A stretch of 35,534 nucleotides of DNA from a virus. The position numbers were made by a program, and so were the translations under genes. Location of the stretch: positions 1 to 35,534 of IMG/VR virus record IMGVR_UViG_3300025849_000103; one strand, written 5' to 3'. Shown here piece after piece: positions 1 to 8,743 of the stretch (positions are counted from its first letter, which is position 1; every line of letters begins with the position of its first letter). The notes beneath the pieces were generated by a model. That model was not told where the DNA came from. It ran no database searches and was given only the letters and a program-made list of their open reading frames with translations.

Positions 1-1
1 T

Positions 2-1723
2 ACAAGTATGAGCGGTGTTTCCGATAGTGCTGTACCAACCGAGAAAGCTGTTAAGACATACATTGACCGACGTTTACACCTAGACGAATCCGGATCGGTG
101 ATTGCCGGCGGCGATAAGATCGGTCCGGGTTACCTCGACCTTGAAGGTAACGCTACGATGACTGGCGACCTTAACATGGGTAGCAGTTTCCGTATTACTA
201 ACCTTACTACAAACAGCGGCGTAACTACCGACGCCGCTAACGTAGCATACGTTAACTCTAAAGTAGCTGAGTTTGATAGCATTAGCGAACTAGCTGATAC
301 TAGTATTAGTTCAGCTGCTACAAGCGACTTCCTGGTGTACAACGGCAGTGCTTGGGAAGATGCTGCTGTTACAGGCGACGTAACACTTACACGCACAGGC
401 GCTAACGCTGTTACAAGTGCTATTACAGCAGGCGCTATTGTTAACAACGACGTAAACGCTAGTGCTGCTATTGCGCAAAGCAAACTTGCTCTTGATGATG
501 CTACTACAAGCGCTAAAGGTATTGCTAGTTTTGCTAGCGCACACTTTACAGTAACGTCAGGTGCTGTTGATATTGCTGCTAACAGCATAGCTAAGGCAGA
601 CATTGAACAAATTGCTACAAGCACTGTACTTGGTAGAACGACTGCTGGTACAGGTAATGTAGAAGAGATTGCCATTAGCAGTCTAATTAGCGCAGGCGGT
701 GCTGTTGTAGATGCAGACTTTACAGCAGACAACACTGGTTCAAAGGTACTAACACAAGTTGCGTCTGGGTCATACGGTTTAACTAACTTGTCAGCTACAA
801 CGTCTAACAACTCTGTAGTTAAGCGTTCAGCAACTGGTGAAGTAGATGCTACTGCTTATCAAATTGATGGCAGCCAGATACTTGATGTAGACGGCACTGA
901 TACTGTACTTAAAACTACAGCAGGCGGCGTGCTGCTAAGAGGCGAAGGTGCTAGTAACCCTGTACTAGAAACAGGCGGCGCAGTTCAAGTAGGCGACATT
1001 GCCAATGTAGCTAACAGCACATTCCAAAATGCTAGTAGTTATAGCGCAAACACAAGTAAACTAGCGTCTACTTGGATTTACACAAACTTCTTAGAAGCTG
1101 CTACTGAAAAAGATGCTACTAGTACTGGTATTGGCTTAGGAGCAGGTGGCGGATTTGCTGAGTCTGCTGCTGACGCTATTGTTGCTGTATCCAATGGCAA
1201 TGTTAAAGTTGTAATCAACGATAGCGGGCTAGAAGTTGCTGCTGGTTCTTACGTAAAAACTAATACAATTACAACAGGCGCAAGTGGCACTGCTGGTACT
1301 ATTACTGGTAACTGGAGCTTAACTGTTGGATCTAGATTTGAAGCTACTTATGCTGATATCGCAGAATACTACGAAGCTGATCATACATACGAAGTAGGCA
1401 CGGTACTTGTATTCGGCGGCGAGAAAGAAGTTACCGGTTGTACTGAACATCGGTCTACAAAAGTTGCCGGCGTAGTTTCTAACAATGCTGCGTTTACTAT
1501 GAATCAAGACTGCCCAGGCATTGCTGCTTGTATTGCTCTTGTAGGACGTGTTCCAGTAAACGTAATTGGTCAAGTAAGCAAAGGGGATATGTTAGTTGCT
1601 AGTGCTGTTCCTGGTTATGCTATAGTTGATAACGACCCTAAAGTTGGAAGTGTGATCGGCAAAGCAATTGAAGATAAGATCGATAACGACAAAGGTGTAG
1701 TTGAAACACTAGTCGGCAAGTAA
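2..1723 (+). CDS. Tail fibre-like structural protein, 5'-partial
   Basis: The reading frame is open to the left edge (Thr-Ser precede the first Met at position 8), and that Met sits inside a SDSAVPTEKAVKTYID-type segment usually found in the interior of phage fibre proteins. The gene therefore probably begins before the window. The body is low-complexity, rich in Ala, Ser, Thr and Asn, with short recurring phrases such as the NNDVNASAAIAQSKLAL segment, as expected for an elongated trimeric fibre. The last ~130 residues differ: they are compact, contain the ADIAEYYEAD phrase and Cys residues, and look like a globular tip or chaperone-like end domain. The role is probably a tail fibre or baseplate-attached fibre. 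The exact T4 counterpart cannot be assigned. Confidence 0.75.
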   Translation, partial: TSMSGVSDSAVPTEKAVKTYIDRRLHLDESGSVIAGGDKIGPGYLDLEGNATMTGDLNMGSSFRITNLTTNSGVTTDAANVAYVNSKVAEFDSISELADTSISSAATSDFLVYNGSAWEDAAVTGDVTLTRTGANAVTSAITAGAIVNNDVNASAAIAQSKLALDDATTSAKGIASFASAHFTVTSGAVDIAANSIAKADIEQIATSTVLGRTTAGTGNVEEIAISSLISAGGAVVDADFTADNTGSKVLTQVASGSYGLTNLSATTSNNSVVKRSATGEVDATAYQIDGSQILDVDGTDTVLKTTAGGVLLRGEGASNPVLETGGAVQVGDIANVANSTFQNASSYSANTSKLASTWIYTNFLEAATEKDATSTGIGLGAGGGFAESAADAIVAVSNGNVKVVINDSGLEVAAGSYVKTNTITTGASGTAGTITGNWSLTVGSRFEATYADIAEYYEADHTYEVGTVLVFGGEKEVTGCTEHRSTKVAGVVSNNAAFTMNQDCPGIAACIALVGRVPVNVIGQVSKGDMLVASAVPGYAIVDNDPKVGSVIGKAIEDKIDNDKGVVETLVGK

Positions 1724-1729
1724 TAAATA
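1722..1729 (+). promoter_or_regulatory. Late-promoter-like octamer AATAAATA
   Basis: AATAAATA overlaps the stop codon region of the upstream fibre gene and lies 18 bases before the next ATG. It matches the T4 late promoter octamer TATAAATA except at the first base. The same element recurs before other structural genes in this window. Confidence 0.5.
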
Positions 1730-1747
1730 TATAAAAGAGAGCGTAAC

Positions 1748-2560
1748 ATGGCTAACAGATATCCACTAATAGTTGACTCAACTGATTCAAATAAGATTAA
1801 GGAACTCCCCTCAGGAGACAACCTTAATCTTACAGGAAGCAGTGTAAGCAGCGTACTAAACATAACAGCTACCGGTGTAGTAACAGCGCCTAGTGTTGTT
1901 GTTGACTCCGCTACTGTCGGCGGCGCAACTATTAAGAACGTGGCAACTACTGCTAACTACACAGACCTTAATAACCGCCCTACTGCGCTAAGTGACTTTA
2001 CAAACGATATTAACGCAGTTTCATCAGGTGCTAACGTAAGCATACTAACAAACGACGCAGGTTATTTAACAACAGTATCATTTGCTAACTTAACAAGCAA
2101 GCCTACTACACTTGCTGGATACGGTATTACTGATGCGCTAACAACTGGGTCTAATAACAGTTTGCTTGTTAACGACGCAGGGTATATAACAGCGAGTGAT
2201 CTACAAAACGGAGTCATAACTGTTGATGTAAACAATACCGGTGACTTAGTTGGCTCTGTATTTGCCGACGATAGCACTGTAATGATTGACAGCATACTAG
2301 CCGCTGTAAATCTCGACGGTACTGTACGTGGCAATGTTATTCCAAACAACAACGGTGTACATAATATTGGGTCTGATTCTAATAAGTTTAACATAATAAC
2401 AGCTACTACAGTTACAGGCAAAATAGAAGCTACTACTGATTCGGCTCCTACAGCAAACGCAGACCCAGGTAATACTGGTGAAATAAGATACGACGACAGT
2501 TTTATATACATTAAAACAGCAAGCGGCTGGAAAAAAGCAGCACTAAGCGCAATAGTTTAA
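1748..2560 (+). CDS. Tail fibre-like structural protein
   Basis: This 270-aa protein has phage fibre repeats. Two copies of a [LV]xNDAGYxT phrase flank a TTLAGYGITDAL segment, the hallmark of the Phage_fiber_2-type repeat of lambda Stf and T4-like fibres. A GSVFADDSTVMID phrase around residues 170-183 is shared with fibre proteins in the second fibre block. The C-terminal ~50 residues contain a GEIRYDDSFIYIKTASGWKKA phrase typical of short fibre tips. There is a purine-rich ribosome site (AGAGAG) before the ATG and a late-type octamer upstream. It is probably a virion fibre component; the precise attachment is unknown. Confidence 0.75.
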   Translation: MANRYPLIVDSTDSNKIKELPSGDNLNLTGSSVSSVLNITATGVVTAPSVVVDSATVGGATIKNVATTANYTDLNNRPTALSDFTNDINAVSSGANVSILTNDAGYLTTVSFANLTSKPTTLAGYGITDALTTGSNNSLLVNDAGYITASDLQNGVITVDVNNTGDLVGSVFADDSTVMIDSILAAVNLDGTVRGNVIPNNNGVHNIGSDSNKFNIITATTVTGKIEATTDSAPTANADPGNTGEIRYDDSFIYIKTASGWKKAALSAIV

Positions 2561-2571
2561 CGGAGAGATAA

Positions 2572-3255
2572 ATGACAGTACAATCAATTAACATAGGCAC
2601 AATCGCAAACGACGGTACTGGCGATAACTTACGTGTTGCGTTTGAAAAAGTAAATCAAAACTTTCTTGATCTTGATGATCGTTTCTCGTTTACTAATAGT
2701 GTTGAAAACTTGGGCAGCGGCTCGGGTGTGTTTTACAGCAAAGAAAATAATATATTGTATTTCAAATCTTTAGTAGCAGGCTCTAATATAGCGCTAAGCA
2801 CTACTGATAACGAAATAACAATTAACAGTAATGAAAGCTTTACTATTCAAGCTGACAGCGATAGTGTTAATATTGCCGGCACTAGTAAGTCTTTCGGCAT
2901 AAAAGGCGTTGGCAATGTTAATGCTGGCATTTCAAGCAACGATATTCAAATATCGCTAGATCCAACTGGCCTTGTTGCTCTTGATACTGCTCCTACGCTA
3001 GGCGGCAACTTAGACGCTGGTAACTTTAGTATTACAAATGTCACTGGCATAACTGCTTCTACATTTACTGGTAACTTAGTTGGTACTGTAAACGGTATTG
3101 GTATTACAAGCTCGTTTGAAGATTTAAATCTTGGCGGGATTGTTTATCAAGTTACTACTAGCCAAGAATATGTAATAGCAACATTGGATCTAGACTACGG
3201 TACATTTACTGCTCCCGGAGCTTTAAACAGCGACTTTGGAAGCATCGTATCCTAA
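2572..3255 (+). CDS. Fibre/baseplate-associated structural protein
   Basis: This 227-aa protein begins with an INIGTIANDGTGDNLRVAFEKVNQNF motif (N-terminal ~30 residues) that also opens the fibre gene at 22396 as a variant, INIGSAERAGDGESLRSAFAKIESNF. It is probably a shared virion-attachment module. The remainder is Ser/Thr/Asn-rich beta repeat with a LGGNLDAGNFSITNVTGI phrase common in fibres. It starts 12 bases after the previous stop with a GGAGAG ribosome site. It is probably a virion protein of the tail tip. No enzymatic motif is visible. Confidence 0.7.
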   Translation: MTVQSINIGTIANDGTGDNLRVAFEKVNQNFLDLDDRFSFTNSVENLGSGSGVFYSKENNILYFKSLVAGSNIALSTTDNEITINSNESFTIQADSDSVNIAGTSKSFGIKGVGNVNAGISSNDIQISLDPTGLVALDTAPTLGGNLDAGNFSITNVTGITASTFTGNLVGTVNGIGITSSFEDLNLGGIVYQVTTSQEYVIATLDLDYGTFTAPGALNSDFGSIVS

Positions 3256-3261
3256 TAAATA
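3254..3261 (+). promoter_or_regulatory. Late-promoter-like octamer AATAAATA
   Basis: AATAAATA overlaps the end of the upstream structural gene and is 12 bases before the ATG of the 933-aa protein, followed by an AATAGGAG ribosome site. It is one mismatch from T4 late TATAAATA. Confidence 0.5.
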
Positions 3262-3273
3262 CAATAGGAGTAT

Positions 3274-6075
3274 ATGATGCAAGCTGAACAAATCTGGACT
3301 AAGAAATCAGGCAATACAATTGCTACTGTGAACGAAAACGATATTGTTTCGATTGACCTTCCGTTAATAGACAGTGTTGACTCTACAGCAATTCAAGTTG
3401 AAGTCATTAGTGGGAAGTTACCGTCTGGTCTTAGAATAGATGGTAATCAAATTACAGGGACGCCAGTTGAAGTACCGATAGAGACTAAAGTTAGGTTTGT
3501 ACTAAGAGCTACATACAACAGTCATACATTTGATCGTACATTTAACATTGTTGTTGTGGGATCCGACTTGCCTGTATGGAAAACTCCAGAAGATTTATTA
3601 CCTGCTGGCCCTAACGATCAATACTTTGTGTTAGACAACTCGTACGTTGATTTTCAACTGGTTGTCGAAGACGAAGATATTCGGGCAGGGCAAGTTCTGC
3701 GTTACAGTTTAAAAAGTGGACAAATACCTCCGGGCTTAGTGCTAACACACGATGGTAAAATTCAAGGTGTAGTTGACCCTATACTAGCAATTGAAAAAAG
3801 TATCAAAGGCGGCTACGACGCTGCGCCTTACGATTACGGCGCAGGAACGGGCTATGACTGGTATAGTGCCATTGCTAATTCAACAAATGGGTACGACAGT
3901 TACTACTATGATCTAGTAAAGTATGATATTTCTGTAAATACCCGTACACCTAAAAAGCTAAACAGATACTACCAATTTACAGTTGACGTAACTGACGGCG
4001 AAAACGTAGTACCGAGAACATTTAGAATTTTTGTAGTCGGCGATGATTTCTTCACTGCTGACATTACAACAATGCAGGCTGGCACAGGTACATTTACTGC
4101 TGATGCTTCTAAACTGCGCAGGCCAATTTGGCTTACTCCGGGCGACTTTGGTTACCGTAGAGCAAACAACTATATCTCACTTCCGTTACAGGTAATCAAT
4201 AACAGTACACTAGGTGGGCTTGTTTGGTATCGTATGGAAGAAATCAACGACGACGGTACTGACAGTGTGCTGCCGCCGGGCCTAGGACTTGACTTCCGTA
4301 ACGGCTACATTGTAGGACGCACACCTTACCAAAAAGGTATTACTGAAACTTATAAGTTTACAGTATCGGCCATACGTGTAAGCTTTGACTCCGAGCGTGT
4401 AGAGCTACAACAGAAAACAGAAGAAGCAGCAGCACTAAACAGCGCTACACTAAAAATTAGCAAAACTGAAAAAGTCACTGCTACTGATCTTATAGGCAGA
4501 ACATTTACAGTTGAAGGTAACACTTACAAAATTCTGTTAGCCGACCTAAGCCATGCAGACTATGATCTGATCACGCTTACTTACGGTACACGCACAGTTA
4601 TGCCAAAGGGCACTGCTATTAACCTAGGCATTTTTGATCTAACAGAAGCAGAAGAAGCCAAGAGTACAAAAACGTTCACGGTTAACTTGTTAGGCGAAGT
4701 AAACAGTGAAATTTCTTGGTTAACTGCTAGCGACCTTGGCAGTGTAAGCGCAAACTACACAAGCACAAAGCGAATACAAGCATCCACTAGTGTTCCTAAT
4801 GCTACGCTAGTATATCGTGTACAGTCAGGTGACTTGCCCCCAGGCATGCGTCTTGACTTTAGCGGCGAGCTCATTGGTACAGTAAAAAGCTTCGGCAACA
4901 CAAGCGAACAAGGACTTACTGTTTTTGATAACGGTACTACCAAGTTTGATGCTAATACTACACGCATGGATCGAAAGTTTGAGTTTACTGTAGAAGTTAA
5001 AGATCACTTTGGTTATAGCATAACTACACGTAAGTTTACACTAGTTGTAGATGACCCAAACAGTAAAGAATTTAGTAACCTACATCTAAAGCCAATGCTA
5101 ACAAGAAAACAGCGTGACGCATTTAGAGATATCATAGGTGACCCTCAAATATTCTTGCCAGAGCAACTGTACAGACAGAATGATACTAACTTTGGTATAC
5201 AATACGATCCTACAGTTCTGTTGTACGCTGGTATTGAAACTAAGAACATGCGCTACTATGTAGCAGCAGCAAATTTGTACGGTAAGCGCAAAACATACAG
5301 CATAGGCAGGTTAAAAACCGCAGTAGCGAAAGAACCCGGCACTCAAAACATTATCTACGAAGTTGTATACTTAGACTTAGTTGACCCAAACGAAACACTA
5401 ATCAATCGCAAAACACGCAAGTCTTACACGCATCAAGATCACACACCGTTGTTAGTCAACAGTAGTCACTACGACGTTACTGACGAAACATACGATAGCG
5501 ACCCTTATGAGCTAGTAGTTACTACTAGAGAACAAGGTGATGTTGTTGTTGACTTTACTAGCAGTTTAGACATAGAAACTAGAGACAACGGCACACTACA
5601 ATACTTGTTAGCACATCAACTATTTGTGTACAGTCGACTAGGCAACATACTAGAGACTAGTTTACAAACAGTTGGGTCTAGTACAAACTACGAATTGCGC
5701 CCAAGCAATCCAAACGTAGTTACTGTAGACATAGACTTGTATACAGCTGATGGCATTTACAAAAACAAAAAAACAATATCTAGTATTACTAACTTAAGAG
5801 AAGAAATACTCAAAATAGGCGAGACTGAAAAAGACTTTTTGCCTTTATGGATGCAGACTCCGCAAACTACTATTGCTGAAATAGGCTACGTGCCGGCTCT
5901 AGTACTTTGTTACTGTAAGCCAGGCGGAAGCGCACTAATCAAAGAAAAAATAGAAGACCAAAAAATAGACTTTAAACAGTTTGAACTAGATATTGATCGA
6001 GTAGTAATTGACAACGCAGAGTCGAACGCAGATGATCAATATCTAGTGTTCCAAAATAAAGAGTATGTGGTTTAA
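3274..6075 (+). CDS. Large structural protein with repeated Ig-like (He_PIG-type) modules
   Basis: This 933-aa protein has at least four copies of the putative-Ig (He_PIG) signature x-LPxGL/M around residues 46-53 (SGKLPSGL), 148-155 (SGQIPPGL), 332-338 (LPPGLGL) and 518-526 (SGDLPPGM). Each is followed by a G-x-[IL]-x-G-[TR] beta turn. Such cadherin/Ig-like modules occur in phage tail and baseplate proteins and may give weak carbohydrate contact. The C-terminal ~300 residues lack these repeats and are more mixed in composition, probably a docking or trimerisation domain. It has a GGAG ribosome site and a late-type octamer upstream, and the gene lies between fibre-like genes. It is likely a baseplate-attached fibre or spike component; the exact role is unknown. 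Confidence 0.75.
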   Translation: MMQAEQIWTKKSGNTIATVNENDIVSIDLPLIDSVDSTAIQVEVISGKLPSGLRIDGNQITGTPVEVPIETKVRFVLRATYNSHTFDRTFNIVVVGSDLPVWKTPEDLLPAGPNDQYFVLDNSYVDFQLVVEDEDIRAGQVLRYSLKSGQIPPGLVLTHDGKIQGVVDPILAIEKSIKGGYDAAPYDYGAGTGYDWYSAIANSTNGYDSYYYDLVKYDISVNTRTPKKLNRYYQFTVDVTDGENVVPRTFRIFVVGDDFFTADITTMQAGTGTFTADASKLRRPIWLTPGDFGYRRANNYISLPLQVINNSTLGGLVWYRMEEINDDGTDSVLPPGLGLDFRNGYIVGRTPYQKGITETYKFTVSAIRVSFDSERVELQQKTEEAAALNSATLKISKTEKVTATDLIGRTFTVEGNTYKILLADLSHADYDLITLTYGTRTVMPKGTAINLGIFDLTEAEEAKSTKTFTVNLLGEVNSEISWLTASDLGSVSANYTSTKRIQASTSVPNATLVYRVQSGDLPPGMRLDFSGELIGTVKSFGNTSEQGLTVFDNGTTKFDANTTRMDRKFEFTVEVKDHFGYSITTRKFTLVVDDPNSKEFSNLHLKPMLTRKQRDAFRDIIGDPQIFLPEQLYRQNDTNFGIQYDPTVLLYAGIETKNMRYYVAAANLYGKRKTYSIGRLKTAVAKEPGTQNIIYEVVYLDLVDPNETLINRKTRKSYTHQDHTPLLVNSSHYDVTDETYDSDPYELVVTTREQGDVVVDFTSSLDIETRDNGTLQYLLAHQLFVYSRLGNILETSLQTVGSSTNYELRPSNPNVVTVDIDLYTADGIYKNKKTISSITNLREEILKIGETEKDFLPLWMQTPQTTIAEIGYVPALVLCYCKPGGSALIKEKIEDQKIDFKQFELDIDRVVIDNAESNADDQYLVFQNKEYVV

Positions 6076-6078
6076 CAA

Positions 6079-6086
6079 GATAAATA
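6079..6086 (+). promoter_or_regulatory. Late-promoter-like octamer GATAAATA
   Basis: GATAAATA lies just after the stop of the 933-aa gene and 15 bases before the next ATG. This exact octamer recurs at 15048, 21933, 23723 and 30174, always directly before a gene. Confidence 0.55.
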
Positions 6087-6101
6087 TTACGGAGACAAAA
6101 A

Positions 6102-6662
6102 ATGGCCAGTAACATTACCGCAGATAACATTGATGCTAACTTTCCTGTCGCAGGACAAGATAATAACAGCCAAGGTTTTAGAGATAACTTCAACCTTACA
6201 AAAAATAGCTTAGTCGCAGCTAAGAGTGAAATCGAAGACTTGCAGACTAACACCGCTAAGACCAACGGCGATAACAACTTCGCTGGTAATAAGCTTACTA
6301 ACTTTCAGCAAGAAAACTTCACTGAAACAGTTTATAGCTACGGTGCTATATCCAATGACCTTGACATTGACTGGGAGTTTGCTCCGTATCAATTGCTACA
6401 GGCAGGCGCAGATATTACACTTACCCTTATTGATTGGCCTAACTCACCAAAGCACGGTAAGCTAAAGCTACAGATTACCGGTGACGGTACTGAAAGAACT
6501 ATTAGCTGGATAGCAGGCAACGGCGGCACTATCAAGAAAGATGCTAGTTGGCCAGCATCCTTTACTGTAACCAGCATTAACGATCCTGTGTTTGTTGAGC
6601 TTTGGACTACTAACGGTGGTGTAACTGTGTTCGCAAGATACCTAGGACAGTACACAAGCTAA
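6102..6662 (+). CDS. Conserved structural protein of T4-like marine phage type
   Basis: This 186-aa protein starts with a MASNITADNIDANFPVAGQD leader followed by a GFRDNFNLTKNSLVAAKSEIEDLQ helix, the same 'N-F ... xxxN' attachment style seen in the other virion proteins here. A beta-rich C-terminal half follows (QITGDGTERTISWIAGNGGTIK phrase, then VFVELWTTNGG), resembling a fibre or baseplate beta-sandwich. It has a GGAGAC ribosome site and a GATAAATA octamer upstream, and its stop overlaps the next ATG by one base. I recognise the type as a late virion protein but cannot assign a T4 homologue. Confidence 0.65.
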   Translation: MASNITADNIDANFPVAGQDNNSQGFRDNFNLTKNSLVAAKSEIEDLQTNTAKTNGDNNFAGNKLTNFQQENFTETVYSYGAISNDLDIDWEFAPYQLLQAGADITLTLIDWPNSPKHGKLKLQITGDGTERTISWIAGNGGTIKKDASWPASFTVTSINDPVFVELWTTNGGVTVFARYLGQYTS

Positions 6663-6889
6663 TGAATCCTTTTGTAGACGGCGCTTCGGAACTTAGCGAA
6701 GCTCAACTTATAGACAAAATCGAGGATCTATCTCGAAAGTACTTTATGACGTCGAATCCTCAAGTGCGTGAGCAAATGGCTTCAATACTTGACATGTATA
6801 AACTTGAGTTCGAAGAAAGAAAAGTTCGATCTCAACAAAGACAAGATGACGACAATAAAGATCTTGACAACTTAATCAACATCAACTAA
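6662..6889 (+). CDS. Small hypothetical protein, helical
   Basis: This 75-aa product overlaps the upstream stop by one base (TAATG arrangement), suggesting coupled translation. It is predicted by eye to be mostly helical: an SELSEAQLIDKIEDLSRKYF segment, then MASILDMYKLEFEER, and an acidic/Gln-rich tail. There is no membrane segment and no catalytic motif. Position at the end of the structural block suggests a small late or assembly protein. The function is unknown. Confidence 0.6.
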   Translation: MNPFVDGASELSEAQLIDKIEDLSRKYFMTSNPQVREQMASILDMYKLEFEERKVRSQQRQDDDNKDLDNLININ

Positions 6890-6898
6890 ACTAATACT

Positions 6899-7429
6899 AT
6901 GCTTATAAAAACTGACGACCTCGGGGTGCCTCGTTTTACGAATAACGATCTAATAGACATGATTTATCAGGGCAATGCTGATAAATGTCATGTAGTTCTC
7001 TGCGATCCAAGTGATGAAATAGACAAGTTCAATGCTGCTATGGATGAACAAGGACTGAGTAAACTACAGAAGTATATTTCGTTAGACGTAGATCAAAAGA
7101 CCTTTGACACAGTATGTCAATCAGAATGGCTAATGCCTCAGGAATACAAAGATATTAATGTACACAATTACGTACTGAGTAAAGCTAAAACGCCGTGTTC
7201 GCAGGATGTTCAAGATCGTATATGGGAAGAACTAGCAGAATTTGAAGAACACGGAATGCTGGATCTATTACGCTATATGATTTATCTTGTAGACTTTATG
7301 CGAGAGAATAATATTGTATGGGGTGTTGGCAGAGGTAGCTCAGTAGCAAGCTATGTGTTATACTTGCTAGATGTACATCGCATAGACAGTTTTAAGTATA
7401 ATTTAGACTACAAAGAGTTCTTAAGATAA
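6899..7429 (+). CDS. DNA polymerase III alpha (DnaE)-like fragment protein
   Basis: This 176-aa product has a C-terminal part resembling the start of the bacterial PolIII alpha polymerase domain. It shows a HGMLDLLRYMIYLVDFM helix, then VWGVGRGSSVASYVLYLLD (the GRGS glycine loop, residues ~139-157), then IDSFKYNLDYKEFLR, which parallels the 'DPL.f.L.FERFLN' segment. It stops exactly where DnaE would continue into the PDxDxD metal-binding motif, so the catalytic Asp residues are absent. It therefore cannot be a polymerase by itself. It may bind a DnaE partner or nucleic acid, or act as a regulator. The function is inference; the resemblance is seen in the sequence. Confidence 0.6.
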   Translation: MLIKTDDLGVPRFTNNDLIDMIYQGNADKCHVVLCDPSDEIDKFNAAMDEQGLSKLQKYISLDVDQKTFDTVCQSEWLMPQEYKDINVHNYVLSKAKTPCSQDVQDRIWEELAEFEEHGMLDLLRYMIYLVDFMRENNIVWGVGRGSSVASYVLYLLDVHRIDSFKYNLDYKEFLR

Positions 7430-7451
7430 GTAACATACAAAGGAGAATACC

Positions 7452-7706
7452 ATGGTAGAAAAATCAAAAGGTAGACCACAACACAGAACTATGCGTGGCA
7501 CAGTCATTGATATGGACATGCTACGTAAAAAGAATGAACTTACTCCGGCAGTAGGGCTAGGTATGAAAGTAAACGCACGGGGAGATGAAATCGGTCCCGG
7601 CGGCAAGATTATTCGTACCCGTGACGAAGTATTAGCTGATTATTACAAAAACAATGATGCAGTAGTAGTAGCCGACCCAGGCAAAGCAAAACCAGACGAG
7701 GAATAA
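7452..7706 (+). CDS. Small conserved phage protein of unknown function
   Basis: This 84-aa basic/acidic protein has a strong AGGAG ribosome site 7 bases before the ATG. It contains a KGRPQHRTMRGTVIDMDMLR segment, an ELTPAVG phrase and an ARGDEIGPGGKIIRTRDEVL phrase, followed by a short Tyr-containing helix and an acidic tail. I recognise this layout from small proteins of T4-like marine phages but know no function. It ends directly against the ATG of the GroES-like gene, so the two are co-translated. Confidence 0.6.
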   Translation: MVEKSKGRPQHRTMRGTVIDMDMLRKKNELTPAVGLGMKVNARGDEIGPGGKIIRTRDEVLADYYKNNDAVVVADPGKAKPDEE

Positions 7707-8093
7707 ATGAAAACATTTACATCTAAAGTAAAAGCAATCGGTGACAAGGTTCTTGTTTCGGATATGGATTTTGGTGAACAGAAAACCAAAGGTGGCTTAA
7801 TTTTAGGCAGCGACGACGGCAAGAGCCGCGGCGTACACGCACGCTGGGGTCGTGTATTTGACAAAGGCCCACGCAACACAGACGACTATAAAGTTGGTGA
7901 TTGGATTCTAATCGAACACGGGCGGTGGACTCGTGGTGTAGAGTTTGATACCGAAGGCTTTACAGGTACTATTCGTATGGTAGAAAATACTGCTGTACTT
8001 GGATACAGTGAGACAAAGCCTGACGATGTATTGTTTGGTACTGAATACAACGACGGCGAGCACATGACCGTTGACCCAAGCGATTTTGTTTAA
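7707..8093 (+). CDS. groES: GroES-like co-chaperonin (T4 gp31 analogue)
   Basis: This 128-aa protein has the GroES fold pattern. The first strand KAIGDKVLV is followed by a mobile loop around residues 23-36 containing GGLIL, the hydrophobic tripeptide that docks on GroEL. Then come RWGRVFDKGP, a VGDWILIEHGRWTRGVEF strand equivalent to GroES 'GDxVlf', and a C-terminal region longer than that of bacterial GroES (~97 aa) or T4 gp31 (111 aa). In T4, gp31 replaces GroES so that host GroEL can fold the major capsid protein; the same role is likely here. The gene directly abuts the upstream gene and overlaps the next start by one base. Confidence 0.8.
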   Translation: MKTFTSKVKAIGDKVLVSDMDFGEQKTKGGLILGSDDGKSRGVHARWGRVFDKGPRNTDDYKVGDWILIEHGRWTRGVEFDTEGFTGTIRMVENTAVLGYSETKPDDVLFGTEYNDGEHMTVDPSDFV

Positions 8094-8302
8094 TGAGCGG
8101 TCAGCGACGCTGGCTTAAAGTATGGGCAAGAACTGTCGGAATGCCGATCGGCATTAACGATGACGACAAACCAGAATTCTTGCCCATCTCTCAAACAGAC
8201 GTAAAGAAAGCGCTAGCATTCCGAACATTCTGGATTGCGTTACACGTTGTTACTTGTTTTGCTATTATAGCAGGTAATGGCCGAACACTAGGGCTTTGGT
8301 AA
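8093..8302 (+). CDS. Small single-pass membrane protein, unknown
   Basis: This 69-aa product starts on the stop codon of the GroES-like gene (TAATG). It has a basic N-terminus (RRWLKVWAR), a short acidic middle, and one hydrophobic segment around residues 45-62 (FRTFWIALHVVTCFAIIAG) that could span the inner membrane. No known motif was recognised. Coupled translation with the co-chaperonin is suggested by the overlap. Confidence 0.55.
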   Translation: MSGQRRWLKVWARTVGMPIGINDDDKPEFLPISQTDVKKALAFRTFWIALHVVTCFAIIAGNGRTLGLW

Positions 8303-8326
8303 TGAATAAAACAGGACAGAAGCACT

Positions 8327-8542
8327 ATGAAACCTAACACAAAGTTTAATCTTACAGTTAGAGATATAGAAATAATTGAATCGGCACTAATGGCAAAAGC
8401 AGGGCGCCGAGGGATGGCTATTGCTCAAGGAGCAACTAGTGTCACGCTCAAAAAAGAAATGCACGAAATACAAGAACTACTAGGTCGATTGCATAATCAA
8501 AAGAGATGGTATACACCTAAAGACTTTACTCCGGGAGGATAG
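8327..8542 (+). CDS. Small conserved hypothetical protein
   Basis: This 71-aa product is mainly helical, with an NLTVRDIEIIESALMAKAG helix, a short loop, then KKEMHEIQELLGRLHNQKRW and a proline/glycine tail. The motif order (a 'xLTxxDxxxIExAL' helix followed by a 'E-I-x-x-LLGRLHNQK' helix) is familiar from small marine phage proteins. No function is known to me. Confidence 0.6.
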   Translation: MKPNTKFNLTVRDIEIIESALMAKAGRRGMAIAQGATSVTLKKEMHEIQELLGRLHNQKRWYTPKDFTPGG

Positions 8543-8545
8543 TGT

Positions 8546-8743
8546 ATGCGTATTTTTAGTAAGCATAAACCAAAGTCTAATAAAGAAAGGCGTCCACGCA
8601 CTTTGTTAGAAAAAATGGACGAAACAAAGTTCAATCCGTATGAACGAAAGAACGGCGAAGCTATGACCGAAATTGAAAAAATGGATCAAGGCTTCAACGG
8701 AAAAACTTACACAATAAACGGAATCGAAGGCGATTTTAGTTGA
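8546..8743 (+). CDS. Small hypothetical protein, basic N-terminus
   Basis: This 65-aa product has a GGGAGGATAG ribosome site. The first ~20 residues are strongly basic (KHKPKSNKERRPR), followed by an LLEKMDETKFNPYERK segment and an EKMDQGFNGKTYTING end. No fold was recognised. Its stop codon TGA lies inside the -35 region of the promoter that serves mazG. Confidence 0.55.
   Translation: MRIFSKHKPKSNKERRPRTLLEKMDETKFNPYERKNGEAMTEIEKMDQGFNGKTYTINGIEGDFS

Noticed and set aside
130-810. Long minus-strand open frame opposite the first fibre gene
   Set aside because: It has low-complexity Ala/Leu/Val/Ser composition produced by the complement of the repetitive fibre gene, no ribosome site and no recognisable domain; the other antisense frames are treated the same way.
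2567-2574. GATAAATG as another late promoter
   Set aside because: The last base differs and the motif contains the ATG of the next gene, so it would give no leader; it is better explained by the start codon context.
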